21,143 nt of DNA from JAKLKS01 sp964370855. Lineage in GTDB: Bacteria > Planctomycetota > JAJSAM01 > JAKLKS01. The DNA lies in assembly GCA_964370855.1 (NCBI GenBank), contig CAYJMF010000082.1:1-21143 (forward strand). The letters run 5' to 3'. This document shows positions 15,234 to 21,143 of the stretch, piece after piece (positions within the stretch are counted from its first letter, which is position 1; every line of letters starts with the position of its first letter). A program made the translations under genes and the position numbers. The notes below the pieces were generated by a model that searched no databases, was not told where the DNA came from, and worked only from the letters and a program-made list of their open reading frames with translations.

Positions 15234-16831
15234 TGGCGAAACCGAAGGGCGCGGCGGGGAAGGGCGGGGAGAAGGGGAACGGCCGGCGGGAGAAGTCCCT
15301 CACCCGCCTCGAGGAGCTGCGGGCCGCGTCGCTGGCCGGCGGCGGCGCGGAGGCGGCGAAGCGCCAGCACGAGCGGGGGAAGCTCACGGCCCGGGAGCGC
15401 ATCGCGCTGCTGCTCGACGAGGGGACCTTCGTCGAGGCCGGGGGCTTCGTCACCCACCGCTGCCGGGACTTCGGCATGGAGGGGAAGCGGGTGCCCGGCG
15501 ACGGCGTCGTCACGGGCCACGGGCTCGTGGAGGGGCGCCGCGTCTTCGTCTTCTCCCAGGACTTCACGGTCTTCGGCGGAAGCCTCTCCGGCGCCTACGC
15601 GGAGAAGATCTGCCGCCTCATGGACCAGGCGATGAAGGTGGGCGCCCCCGTGGTCGGGCTCAACGACTCCGGCGGGGCGCGCATCCAGGAGGGGGTCGTC
15701 TCGCTGGGGGGCTACGCCGACATCTTCCTCCGCAACACCCTCGCCTCCGGCGTGATTCCCCAGGTCTCCGCCGTCCTCGGGCCCTGCGCCGGCGGGGCGG
15801 TCTACTCCCCCGCCATCACCGACTTCATCCTCATGGTGGAGAAGACCTCCTACATGTACGTGACGGGCCCGAGCGTGGTGAAGACGGTCACCCACGAGGA
15901 GGTCACCCACGAGGAGCTCGGCGGGGCCCACACCCATGCCTCCCGCTCCGGGGTCGCCCACTTCACCGCCCCCGACGACGCCGCCTGCCTCGCGCGGGTG
16001 CGGGAGATCCTCTCCTACCTCCCCTCCAACAACATGGAGGACCCGCCCTTCGTCCCGACGGACGACGATCCGGGCAGGGCCGACGCCGCCCTCGACGATC
16101 TCGTGCCCGCGGACCCGGACCGGCCCTACGACGTGAAGGAGGTCATCTCCCGCATCGTGGACGGGGGGCGCTTCCTCGAGGTGCACTCCCAGTACGCCGA
16201 GAACATGGTGGTCGGCTTCGCCCGCTTCGGCGGGCGGGCCGCGGGCATCGTGGCGAACCAGCCGGCCCACCTCGCCGGGGTGCTCGACATCGCCGCCTCC
16301 ATGAAGGGGGCCCGCTTCATCCGCACCTGCGACGCCTTCAACGTGCCCATCGTGACCCTCGAGGACGTGCCGGGCTTCCTGCCGGGGACGGACCAGGAGT
16401 ACGGCGGGATCATCAAGCACGGGGCGAAGCTCCTCTACGCCTACTGCGAGGCGACGGTGCCCAAGGTGACCGTCATCCTGCGCAAGGCCTACGGCGGCGC
16501 CTACGACGTCATGTCGAGCAAGCACATCCGCGGCGATCTCAACCTCGCCTGGCCGACGGCGGAGATCGCGGTCATGGGGCCGAAGGGGGCCGTCGAGATC
16601 ATCTTCAAGCGGGAGATCGCCGCCGCCGCCGACCCCGCCGCCGAGGAGGCGCGGAAGATCGCCGAGTACACGGAGAAGTTCGCCAACCCCTTCGTCGCCG
16701 CCGCCGAGGGGTACGTGGACGACGTCATCCGTCCGCGGGAGACGCGGAAGCGCATCTGCGACGCGCTGGAGATGCTGAAGACCAAGCGGGACCGCAACCC
16801 GCCGCGGAAGCACGGGAACCTGCCGCTGTAG
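15233..16831 (+). CDS. pccB: propionyl-CoA carboxylase beta subunit (acyl-CoA carboxyltransferase)
   Basis: The product has 532 residues, the usual length. The first crotonase-like half carries SGGARIQEGV (Gly147-Gly148) and CAGGAVYSPAITDF (Gly187-Gly188). The second carries PGFLPGTDQEYGGIIKHGAK and KAYGGAYDVMSSKHI (Gly421-Gly422), the oxyanion-hole glycines for acyl-CoA and biotin. It transfers carboxyl from biotin to propionyl-CoA, giving (S)-methylmalonyl-CoA. The operon context supports propionyl-CoA over acetyl-CoA. An extra Lys/Gly-rich tail of about 25 residues precedes the conserved start. The biotin carboxylase/BCCP subunit is not in the window. The ATG overlaps the epimerase stop, and a GTG at 15230 is an in-frame alternative. 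Confidence 0.93.
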   Translation: MAKPKGAAGKGGEKGNGRREKSLTRLEELRAASLAGGGAEAAKRQHERGKLTARERIALLLDEGTFVEAGGFVTHRCRDFGMEGKRVPGDGVVTGHGLVEGRRVFVFSQDFTVFGGSLSGAYAEKICRLMDQAMKVGAPVVGLNDSGGARIQEGVVSLGGYADIFLRNTLASGVIPQVSAVLGPCAGGAVYSPAITDFILMVEKTSYMYVTGPSVVKTVTHEEVTHEELGGAHTHASRSGVAHFTAPDDAACLARVREILSYLPSNNMEDPPFVPTDDDPGRADAALDDLVPADPDRPYDVKEVISRIVDGGRFLEVHSQYAENMVVGFARFGGRAAGIVANQPAHLAGVLDIAASMKGARFIRTCDAFNVPIVTLEDVPGFLPGTDQEYGGIIKHGAKLLYAYCEATVPKVTVILRKAYGGAYDVMSSKHIRGDLNLAWPTAEIAVMGPKGAVEIIFKREIAAAADPAAEEARKIAEYTEKFANPFVAAAEGYVDDVIRPRETRKRICDALEMLKTKRDRNPPRKHGNLPL

Positions 16832-16937
16832 GGGAATACGGTACCCGACCCGATTCATCGGGGTTGGGCTCGAGACTTCCGGCCAGGCGATTACCCATCG
16901 CCCAACCCCGATGAATCGGGTCGGGTACCGGATTCCC
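16832..16937 (+). repeat. long inverted repeat (38-bp arms, 30-nt loop) directly after the carboxyltransferase stop
   Basis: Arms 16832-16869 and 16900-16937 are complementary with a single mismatch, and the inner 30 bp are perfect. Each arm also contains the nested palindrome CCCGATTCATCGGG (or its complement) and a GGTACC site. The loop has its own small stem (GGCGA/TCGCC). It begins on the base after the TAG. There is no T-tract, so it is not a classical intrinsic terminator. It may protect or end the operon transcript, or be a member of a dispersed REP-like family. Confidence 0.8.
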
Positions 16938-16942
16938 GCGCC

Positions 16943-16952
16943 NNNNNNNNNN
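16943..16952. other. assembly gap (10 N)
   Basis: Ten undetermined bases separate the inverted repeat from a homopolymer run. The true distance is unknown. Adjacency of the carboxylase operon and the SET-domain gene is therefore a scaffolding result, not continuous sequence. Confidence 0.97.
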
Positions 16953-16955
16953 CCC

Positions 16956-16994
<39 letters not shown>

Positions 16995-17073
16995 TCTTTG
17001 GGGGGGGGGTCCCCCTACCCCCCGCGCCGCACTCCCCGGGGGTGAACTTGCGGGCCCCGGCCCTTCGGCGATC

Positions 17074-17505
17074 ATGGACGGGATGAGACCATCACCCCGA
17101 CCCAGGGGCCGCCGCCTCGACCTCTCCTGCCCCCCGGGGCTCGAGCTCCGCACCGTCCGGGGCAAGGGGCGCGGGGTCTTCGCCACCCGCCGCTTCCGCG
17201 AGGGGGAGATCCTGGAGCGCTCCCCCGTCATCGCCATGACCGCGAAGCAGTGGAAGCACGTCGCGAGGACCCCCCTCGACCACTACGTCTACGAGTGGGA
17301 CGGGAAGGGGGGGTGCGCCATGGTGCTCGGCCTCGGGTCCCTCTACAACCACTCCTACGAGCCCAACACGAGGAACCTCATCGACCGGCGCAACGGGTCC
17401 ATGGACTGGGTCGCGACACGCGCCATCGCGCGGGGCGAGGAGATCACCGTCAACTACAACGACGAGGACGACCCCCTCTCGGCGCTCTGGTTCGAGGCGA
17501 GGTAG
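17074..17505 (+). CDS. small SET-domain protein (putative protein-lysine methyltransferase)
   Basis: The 143-residue product is essentially one SET domain. It has the N-terminal GKGRGVFATRRFREGE segment (30-44), the S-adenosylmethionine/pseudoknot motif LYNHSYEPN (90-98) and GEEITVNYND (121-130) with the catalytic-region Tyr128. The family transfers methyl from S-adenosylmethionine to lysine. The substrate is unknown, and bacterial SET proteins may act on ribosomal or DNA-associated proteins. There is no pre- or post-SET cysteine cluster. The ATG at 17083 is an alternative start, seven bases after a GATCAT box. The CPBP protease gene follows after 46 nt and has its own candidate promoter. Confidence 0.83.
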   Translation: MDGMRPSPRPRGRRLDLSCPPGLELRTVRGKGRGVFATRRFREGEILERSPVIAMTAKQWKHVARTPLDHYVYEWDGKGGCAMVLGLGSLYNHSYEPNTRNLIDRRNGSMDWVATRAIARGEEITVNYNDEDDPLSALWFEAR

Positions 17506-17539
17506 GCCGCCCTTCCTGCGCTCCCCGGGAGCACACCCC

Positions 17540-17545
17540 TATCAT
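17540..17545 (+). promoter_or_regulatory. candidate -10 box (TATCAT) of the CPBP protease gene
   Basis: TATCAT matches TANNNT and ends six bases before the ATG at 17552. No Shine-Dalgarno lies between, so the transcript would be nearly or fully leaderless. Confidence 0.45.
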
Positions 17546-17551
17546 CCCTCC

Positions 17552-19006
17552 ATGCCCGAGGGAACCCCCGACGCCCCCCCGCCGCCGGTGCTGCCGATCC
17601 TCCGCCCCCGCACGGGCATCGCGTGGGCCGTCATCGCCGTCGTCTTCCTCGCGGTGCAGGCGATGCGCCTCCTCCCCGACCAGGACCCCGAGGGCGCGAC
17701 GAAGATCGTCCTCGAGGTGATGCGCCAGCAGGTGCAGCAGCAGTACGGCGTCTCCGACGTCGTGAAGGGGTTCAAGATCGGCGCCCTGGAGGAGAGCCGC
17801 CTCGCCGCCCTCGACGGGTTCAAGGAAGGCCCCGTCCCGCAGCGACAGCGCTTCGCCGTGGTCGCCGGGGACATCGAGGGGCCGGCGGCGGCCCGGGAGC
17901 GGCTCGAGGAGACGGAGCGGATCCTCGCGGAGAAGGGCATCCCCCTCGAGGGGACGGAGAAGGAGGTCCAGGCCCTTCTCCACCGGCTCTACGCCGGGGA
18001 CGCCCGCCCCCACGACCCCTCCGTCCTCGCCGCGGCGGAGCAGGCGACGCTGCGCCGGGAGCTCGACTGGTTCGGCGACCTCGCCCTCGCCCCCGAGGGG
18101 AGCCCCGGCCGCGGTGCCGTCCTCGCCCCCGCCCGCGCCATGACGACCCGCCAGCTCGTCCTCATGGCCGCCCTCCTCGTCCTCCTCGGCGTCGGCCTCG
18201 CCGCCGCCGTCCTCCACTGGGTCCTCGCGGCCAACGGCTCCGTCCGGTTCCTCCTCCGCCCCGGCGCCGCCCCCCACGGCGTCTACGCCGAGACCTTCGC
18301 CGCCTGGATCCTCCTGTTCATCGGGCTGCAGGTGGGCGCCGGACTCCTCTTCGCCCTCCTCGCCCCGGGCTCCGGCATCCTCCTCCCCGGCGCCGTCTCC
18401 TTCCTCGGGAGCCTCGTGGCGCTCCGCTGGCCGGTGTACCGCGGCGTCCCCTGGAGCCGCGTGCGCGCCGACGTCGGCCTCTTCCTCTCCCCCACGCCCG
18501 TCCGCGACGTCCTCGCCGGCGTCGCCTGCTGGGCCATGGCCGTCCCCGTCATGGCCGCGGCCCTGGTCGTCTCCGTCATCCTCATGGCGGTGCAGCAGTC
18601 CATGGCAGGCCCCCCCGACCCCCTGGCCCCCCCGGCCATGCCGAGCCATCCCGCCATGGGCGAGGTGGGGAACGGGACGGGCTGGATCGGGATCCTGCTC
18701 CTGGCCGCCGTCGTGGCCCCCGTCGTGGAGGAGACCTTCTTCCGCGGCGTCCTCTACCGCCACCTGCGGGACGCGACGGGCCTGCTGCAGCGGGGCGGCT
18801 CCGTGATCGTCTCGGCCCTCGCCTCGGGGCTCCTCTTCGCCGCCGTCCACCCCCAGGGCTGGACCTTCGTGCCGCTGCTCTTCGCCGTCTCCTGGGGGCT
18901 CGTCCACGCGCGGGAGTGGCGGGGATCGCTGCTCGCACCCATGGTCGCCCACGGCATCCACAACGCTGCGGTCACGGCCGTGGCGATCCTGACCCTGGGG
19001 AAGTGA
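17552..19006 (+). CDS. CPBP (CAAX-like) family intramembrane metalloprotease with a soluble insert
   Basis: The product has 484 residues. The conserved membrane motifs are EETFFR (Glu393/Glu394/Arg398), FAAVH (Phe429, His433) and HGIHN (His467, Asn471). These match the EExxxR, FxxxH and HxxxN/D active-site signatures of CAAX-protease/bacteriocin-processing enzymes. One transmembrane helix lies at ~22-41 and at least seven more between ~200 and 484. Between the first and second helices is an unusual charged helical segment (~45-195) not needed for the catalytic core, perhaps a substrate-recognition domain. The substrate is unknown. The stop is 3 nt from that of the convergent DUF3299 gene. Confidence 0.85.
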   Translation: MPEGTPDAPPPPVLPILRPRTGIAWAVIAVVFLAVQAMRLLPDQDPEGATKIVLEVMRQQVQQQYGVSDVVKGFKIGALEESRLAALDGFKEGPVPQRQRFAVVAGDIEGPAAARERLEETERILAEKGIPLEGTEKEVQALLHRLYAGDARPHDPSVLAAAEQATLRRELDWFGDLALAPEGSPGRGAVLAPARAMTTRQLVLMAALLVLLGVGLAAAVLHWVLAANGSVRFLLRPGAAPHGVYAETFAAWILLFIGLQVGAGLLFALLAPGSGILLPGAVSFLGSLVALRWPVYRGVPWSRVRADVGLFLSPTPVRDVLAGVACWAMAVPVMAAALVVSVILMAVQQSMAGPPDPLAPPAMPSHPAMGEVGNGTGWIGILLLAAVVAPVVEETFFRGVLYRHLRDATGLLQRGGSVIVSALASGLLFAAVHPQGWTFVPLLFAVSWGLVHAREWRGSLLAPMVAHGIHNAAVTAVAILTLGK

Positions 19007-19009
19007 GCC

Positions 19010-19633
19010 TCACCGCACCTCGGTGCAGTCGTCCACGGTCATGGAGTAGACCGAGATGAGGAACTGCCCCTGGCGGTGCTCCTCCACGCGGAACTTCCCC
19101 CGCACGCGGACCGGCCCCGGCACGTAGGAGGTCTTCGCCCCCTCGGGCATGCGGCACTCGATGACGTGGTGGGGCTGCGGGGCCTGCCCGAAGCAGCACG
19201 ACCCGAGGTCGCGAACGAGGGCGAACTCCGTCACGCTGTCGGGGTCGCCGTAGGGGATCATGTAGCCCACCACGTCCAGGGTCCTCCCCCCCATGGCCAG
19301 GATGGAGCGGGGCACCTGCACGTCCTTCGGGTCGAGGTCCCACTGGCTGAGGTCCGTGAAGGTGACCTTCAGGATCTCCCGGCTCTTCTCCGGGGGGGGC
19401 GCCCCCCCGTCGAGGTCCCCGAGGGCGGGGGCCGGGGGGGCGGCGTCGACCTTCTTCCCCGGGAGGGGGGACGCCGCGGACCCGGCCGGGGAGGCGGCGG
19501 GCGCCGGCGCGGGGAGGGGGGCGGGGGCGGGGGCCACGGGCGCCTCCTCCGGGGGCCGGGTGAGGGCGAACCCGACCCAGGAGGAGGCGCCGAAGACGGT
19601 CCCGAGGACCACGGTCTGGAGGAGGCGGCTCAC
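19010..19633 (-). CDS. exported or membrane-anchored DUF3299 protein
   Basis: The product has 207 residues. An N-terminal hydrophobic segment (~4-24) is a signal or anchor, followed by an Ala/Pro-rich linker (~28-85). The folded domain (~87-207) has the DUF3299 layout: FTDLSQWDLDP, then LAMGGRTLDVVGYMIPYGD, FALVRDLGSCCFGQAPQP with Cys146-Cys147, and VRVRGKFRVEEH. The function is unknown. The CCFG motif suggests a metal or redox role, but this is inference. The GTG start is chosen because no ATG is available and a TATCCT box lies seven bases upstream. The 2H phosphoesterase gene ends 26 nt upstream on the same strand. Confidence 0.78.
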   Translation of the reverse strand: MSRLLQTVVLGTVFGASSWVGFALTRPPEEAPVAPAPAPLPAPAPAASPAGSAASPLPGKKVDAAPPAPALGDLDGGAPPPEKSREILKVTFTDLSQWDLDPKDVQVPRSILAMGGRTLDVVGYMIPYGDPDSVTEFALVRDLGSCCFGQAPQPHHVIECRMPEGAKTSYVPGPVRVRGKFRVEEHRQGQFLISVYSMTVDDCTEVR

Positions 19634-19640
19634 GGCGGCG

Positions 19641-19646
19641 AGGATA
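19641..19646 (-). promoter_or_regulatory. candidate -10 box (TATCCT) of the DUF3299 gene
   Basis: On the minus strand TATCCT fits TANNNT and lies seven bases before the GTG at 19633, in the 26-nt gap after the upstream gene. It supports independent expression and the GTG start. Confidence 0.4.
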
Positions 19647-19659
19647 CCACGGCCCCCGG

Positions 19660-20196
19660 CTACCGCTCGTGGGAGGGGTGGGGCTCGAGGGGGATGCGCT
19701 CGCGGAGGTGCCAGAGGCCGCGGGCGTCCTCGACGACGACGCTGAGGGCCTCCACGGGGAAGCGGATCGGGGCGACGTGCCCGGCGACCTGCCTCTGCAG
19801 GAACTCCGCCTCCGCGTCCCCGGGGGCGCGGCCGAGGGCCGCCACGGGCCGGTACTCGGGGAGTTCGAGGTCCGGGGGAGGAACCATGGAGAGGACCAGC
19901 GCGCGGTGGAGATCGGCGAGGATGGCCGCCCCCTCCTCCACCCGGAGGAAGACGACCCCGTCGCGGGTGCGGCCGACGCCGGAGAGGGCGAGGGGGAAGG
20001 GGCCCTGCCCGGAGGCCCGCACCGCCTCCAGGATCCGGGGGACGGCCCGCTCCTCGGGGCACCAGCCCTGGGCCGGGACCACGACCACGTGGGCGGCGAT
20101 CTTGTGGAAGAGCGGATCGTGGATGCGGCGGAACTCCTCGACGGGGCCGGCGGCCTCCGCCGGGACGGGCACGACCACGGCGACGCGAGGCTCCAT
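19660..20196 (-). CDS. 2H phosphoesterase superfamily (2'-5' RNA ligase-like) protein with degenerate motifs
   Basis: The product has 178 residues, the usual size for the family. The layout matches 2'-5' RNA ligase-type proteins: RIHDPLFHKIAAHVVVVP (25-41) corresponds to the DPxxxxIPPHVTLVFP region, and EYRPVAALGR (114-123) to the YxPHVTLGR region. A final strand-rich segment has LSVVVEDARGLWHLRERIPL. The first HxT motif keeps His36 but has Val for Thr. In the second, His and Thr are replaced by Val118 and Ala120. The family normally cuts or joins 2'-5' or cyclic phosphodiester bonds. This copy is probably not a standard catalyst and may only bind a nucleotide or RNA. Confidence 0.62.
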   Translation of the reverse strand: MEPRVAVVVPVPAEAAGPVEEFRRIHDPLFHKIAAHVVVVPAQGWCPEERAVPRILEAVRASGQGPFPLALSGVGRTRDGVVFLRVEEGAAILADLHRALVLSMVPPPDLELPEYRPVAALGRAPGDAEAEFLQRQVAGHVAPIRFPVEALSVVVEDARGLWHLRERIPLEPHPSHER

Positions 20197-20268
20197 CCCA
20201 AGTACTTCGGCGGGAAGGGGGGCGGGGTGAAGGGGGGACCGGGCCGTCCTCCCGGGAACGGCCGGCGG

Positions 20269-20274
20269 TAGGAT
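20269..20274 (+). promoter_or_regulatory. candidate -10 box (TAGGAT) of the AsmA-like gene
   Basis: TAGGAT fits TANNNT and is followed by seven bases and then the ATG at 20282, with no Shine-Dalgarno. It is another instance of the window's leaderless-type arrangement. Confidence 0.4.
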
Positions 20275-20281
20275 TCCCCCC

Positions 20282-21088
20282 ATGGCCGACCCCGCCCCCG
20301 CCGACTCCGTCCCCGCCCCTGCCCCGGCCCCGGGCCCGCCGCCCTCCTCCGCCACCGGGAAGCGCTCCGGACTCCTCAAGTGGGCCCTCCGGCTCGCCCT
20401 CGTCCTCCTGGTCCTGCTGGCCGCCGGGATCCTCTTCCGCAACTCCCTCATCCGCGCAGGGACGGAGGCCGTCGTCACGAGGGTGACCGGCTTCCCCCTC
20501 ACCCTCGACTCCTTCGACCTCGGGCTCCTCGACGGGCGCATCGAGATGAAGGGGATGCACCTGCGCAATCCCGGGGGGTTCGAGGACCCCCGGTGCATCG
20601 AGGTCCCGCGGCTGGTCGCCCAGGTGGACCTCGAGAGCGTGCGGTCCGAGGTCCTCCACCTCCCCGAGATCGTCCTCGACGTGAAGGAGGTCGTCGTCGT
20701 CCGCAACGCCGCCGGCGAGATCAACCTCGACCGGCTCCGCGCCCTCGGCGGCTCCGGGGACGGGGGGAAGGGGGGGGCGAAGGAGCCCGCGGATTCTGGC
20801 CCCGGGCGCCGGTGGCGGATCGACCGGCTGGAACTCACCATGGGACGGGTCCTCCTCCTCGACTACACGAAGCTGAAGGACGGGAAGCCGAGGGAGGAGA
20901 CCTGGGACGTCGGCGTGGACCACGAGGAGTTCCGGAACGTCGACTCCCCCGAGGCCATCGTGAAGATCATCGTCCTCAAGGTCCTGAGGGGCACCTCCAT
21001 CCGCCTGGTCAACGCCTCCGTCGAGCGCCTGACCGAAGGCCTGAAGGGGCCCCTGGCCGACAGCCTCAAGGGCCTCCTGAAGCGGTGA
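20282..21088 (+). CDS. short AsmA-like inner-membrane protein
   Basis: The product has 268 residues. A Pro/Ala-rich cytoplasmic tail (~1-30) precedes a single transmembrane helix (~32-52). Then comes a beta-rich segment typical of AsmA/DUF748-like proteins: TGFPLTLDSFDLGLLDGRIEMKGMHLRNPGGF (~69-100), IEVPRLVAQVDLESV, and EIVLDVKEVVVVRNAAGEINLDRL. A Gly/Lys linker (~157-170) separates a second beta-rich part. AsmA-like proteins face the periplasm and take part in lipid transfer or outer-membrane maintenance. This one is much shorter than classical AsmA, so only a general role can be proposed. Confidence 0.68.
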   Translation: MADPAPADSVPAPAPAPGPPPSSATGKRSGLLKWALRLALVLLVLLAAGILFRNSLIRAGTEAVVTRVTGFPLTLDSFDLGLLDGRIEMKGMHLRNPGGFEDPRCIEVPRLVAQVDLESVRSEVLHLPEIVLDVKEVVVVRNAAGEINLDRLRALGGSGDGGKGGAKEPADSGPGRRWRIDRLELTMGRVLLLDYTKLKDGKPREETWDVGVDHEEFRNVDSPEAIVKIIVLKVLRGTSIRLVNASVERLTEGLKGPLADSLKGLLKR

Positions 21089-21120
21089 GAAAGGGGACGT
21101 CCTCCACTTTTCTACTTTTC

Positions 21121-21129
21121 TGTGGATAA
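21121..21129 (-). promoter_or_regulatory. consensus DnaA box at the window edge
   Basis: TGTGGATAA is the exact complement of the consensus DnaA box TTATCCACA. It lies in an AT-richer stretch (21104-21130) beginning 15 nt after the AsmA-like gene stop. Only one copy is visible before the window ends, so this may be part of a replication origin, a regulatory DnaA site or chance. Confidence 0.4.
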
Positions 21130-21143
21130 CTCCCCTCTCGGGC

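Noticed and set aside
13096..15567. Long minus-strand open frame opposite the mutase, epimerase and carboxylase
   Set aside because: Its His/Arg/Gly/Glu-rich product is the usual reflection of GC-rich codons on the opposite strand. The plus-strand frame has strong family motifs.
19382..19560. G-rich runs on the plus strand as quadruplex candidates
   Set aside because: They are the complement of an Ala/Pro-rich linker in the DUF3299 gene. The G-rich strand is not the mRNA strand, so codon composition explains them.

Overview
This is a very GC-rich (roughly 70%), densely packed bacterial scaffold. It contains a 10-N assembly gap, so it is probably a metagenome-assembled or draft genome. A Gram-negative cell plan is suggested by a SurA-like periplasmic foldase, lipobox proteins, an AsmA-like inner-membrane protein and a GT-C glycosyltransferase. 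FG-GAP propellers, HEAT repeats, DUF3299 and a phosphodiesterase-TPR lipoprotein together lean towards Planctomycetota or a similar GC-rich phylum. That placement is inference with low confidence. No rRNA, tRNA, CRISPR array, transposase or phage gene was seen.

Layout. (1) 47-4163 (+): a lipoprotein joining a type I phosphodiesterase domain to TPRs, then a periplasmic parvulin-type foldase. (2) 4164-4627: a gene-free island filled by two inverted copies of a ~160-bp structured repeat whose 22-bp stem shows compensatory changes. (3) 4628-6286 (-): a membrane-anchored HEAT-repeat protein. (4) 6400-7440 (+): an RluD-type pseudouridine synthase. (5) 7445-10038 (-): an XRE/ImmA metallopeptidase regulator with an AT-rich, palindromic promoter, followed by a seven-bladed FG-GAP propeller protein. 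(6) 10138-11925 (-): a GT-C glycosyltransferase with a TPR-like tail. (7) 11992-16831 (+): a methylmalonyl-CoA operon of mutase large subunit, epimerase and propionyl-CoA carboxylase carboxyltransferase. The mutase carries a ~400-residue disordered Pro/Arg/Gly/Lys-rich N-terminal extension. (8) 16832-17073: a 38-bp-arm inverted repeat, the N gap and a poly-C run. (9) 17074-19006 (+): a small SET-domain protein and a CPBP intramembrane protease. (10) 19010-20196 (-): a degenerate 2H phosphoesterase (2'-5' RNA ligase family) and a DUF3299 protein. (11) 20282-21088 (+): an AsmA-like protein. A consensus DnaA box lies at the window edge.

How the genes work together. The carboxylase beta subunit, epimerase and mutase form the propionyl-CoA to succinyl-CoA route. 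The biotin carboxylase subunit and the small B12-binding mutase subunit must be encoded elsewhere. Several first-in-operon genes have a TANNNT-like box 6-10 nt before the start codon and no Shine-Dalgarno, whereas internal operon genes have one. This suggests leaderless transcription is common here. The strongest candidates for something undescribed are the covarying repeat pair and the disordered RGG/polyproline extension on the mutase.
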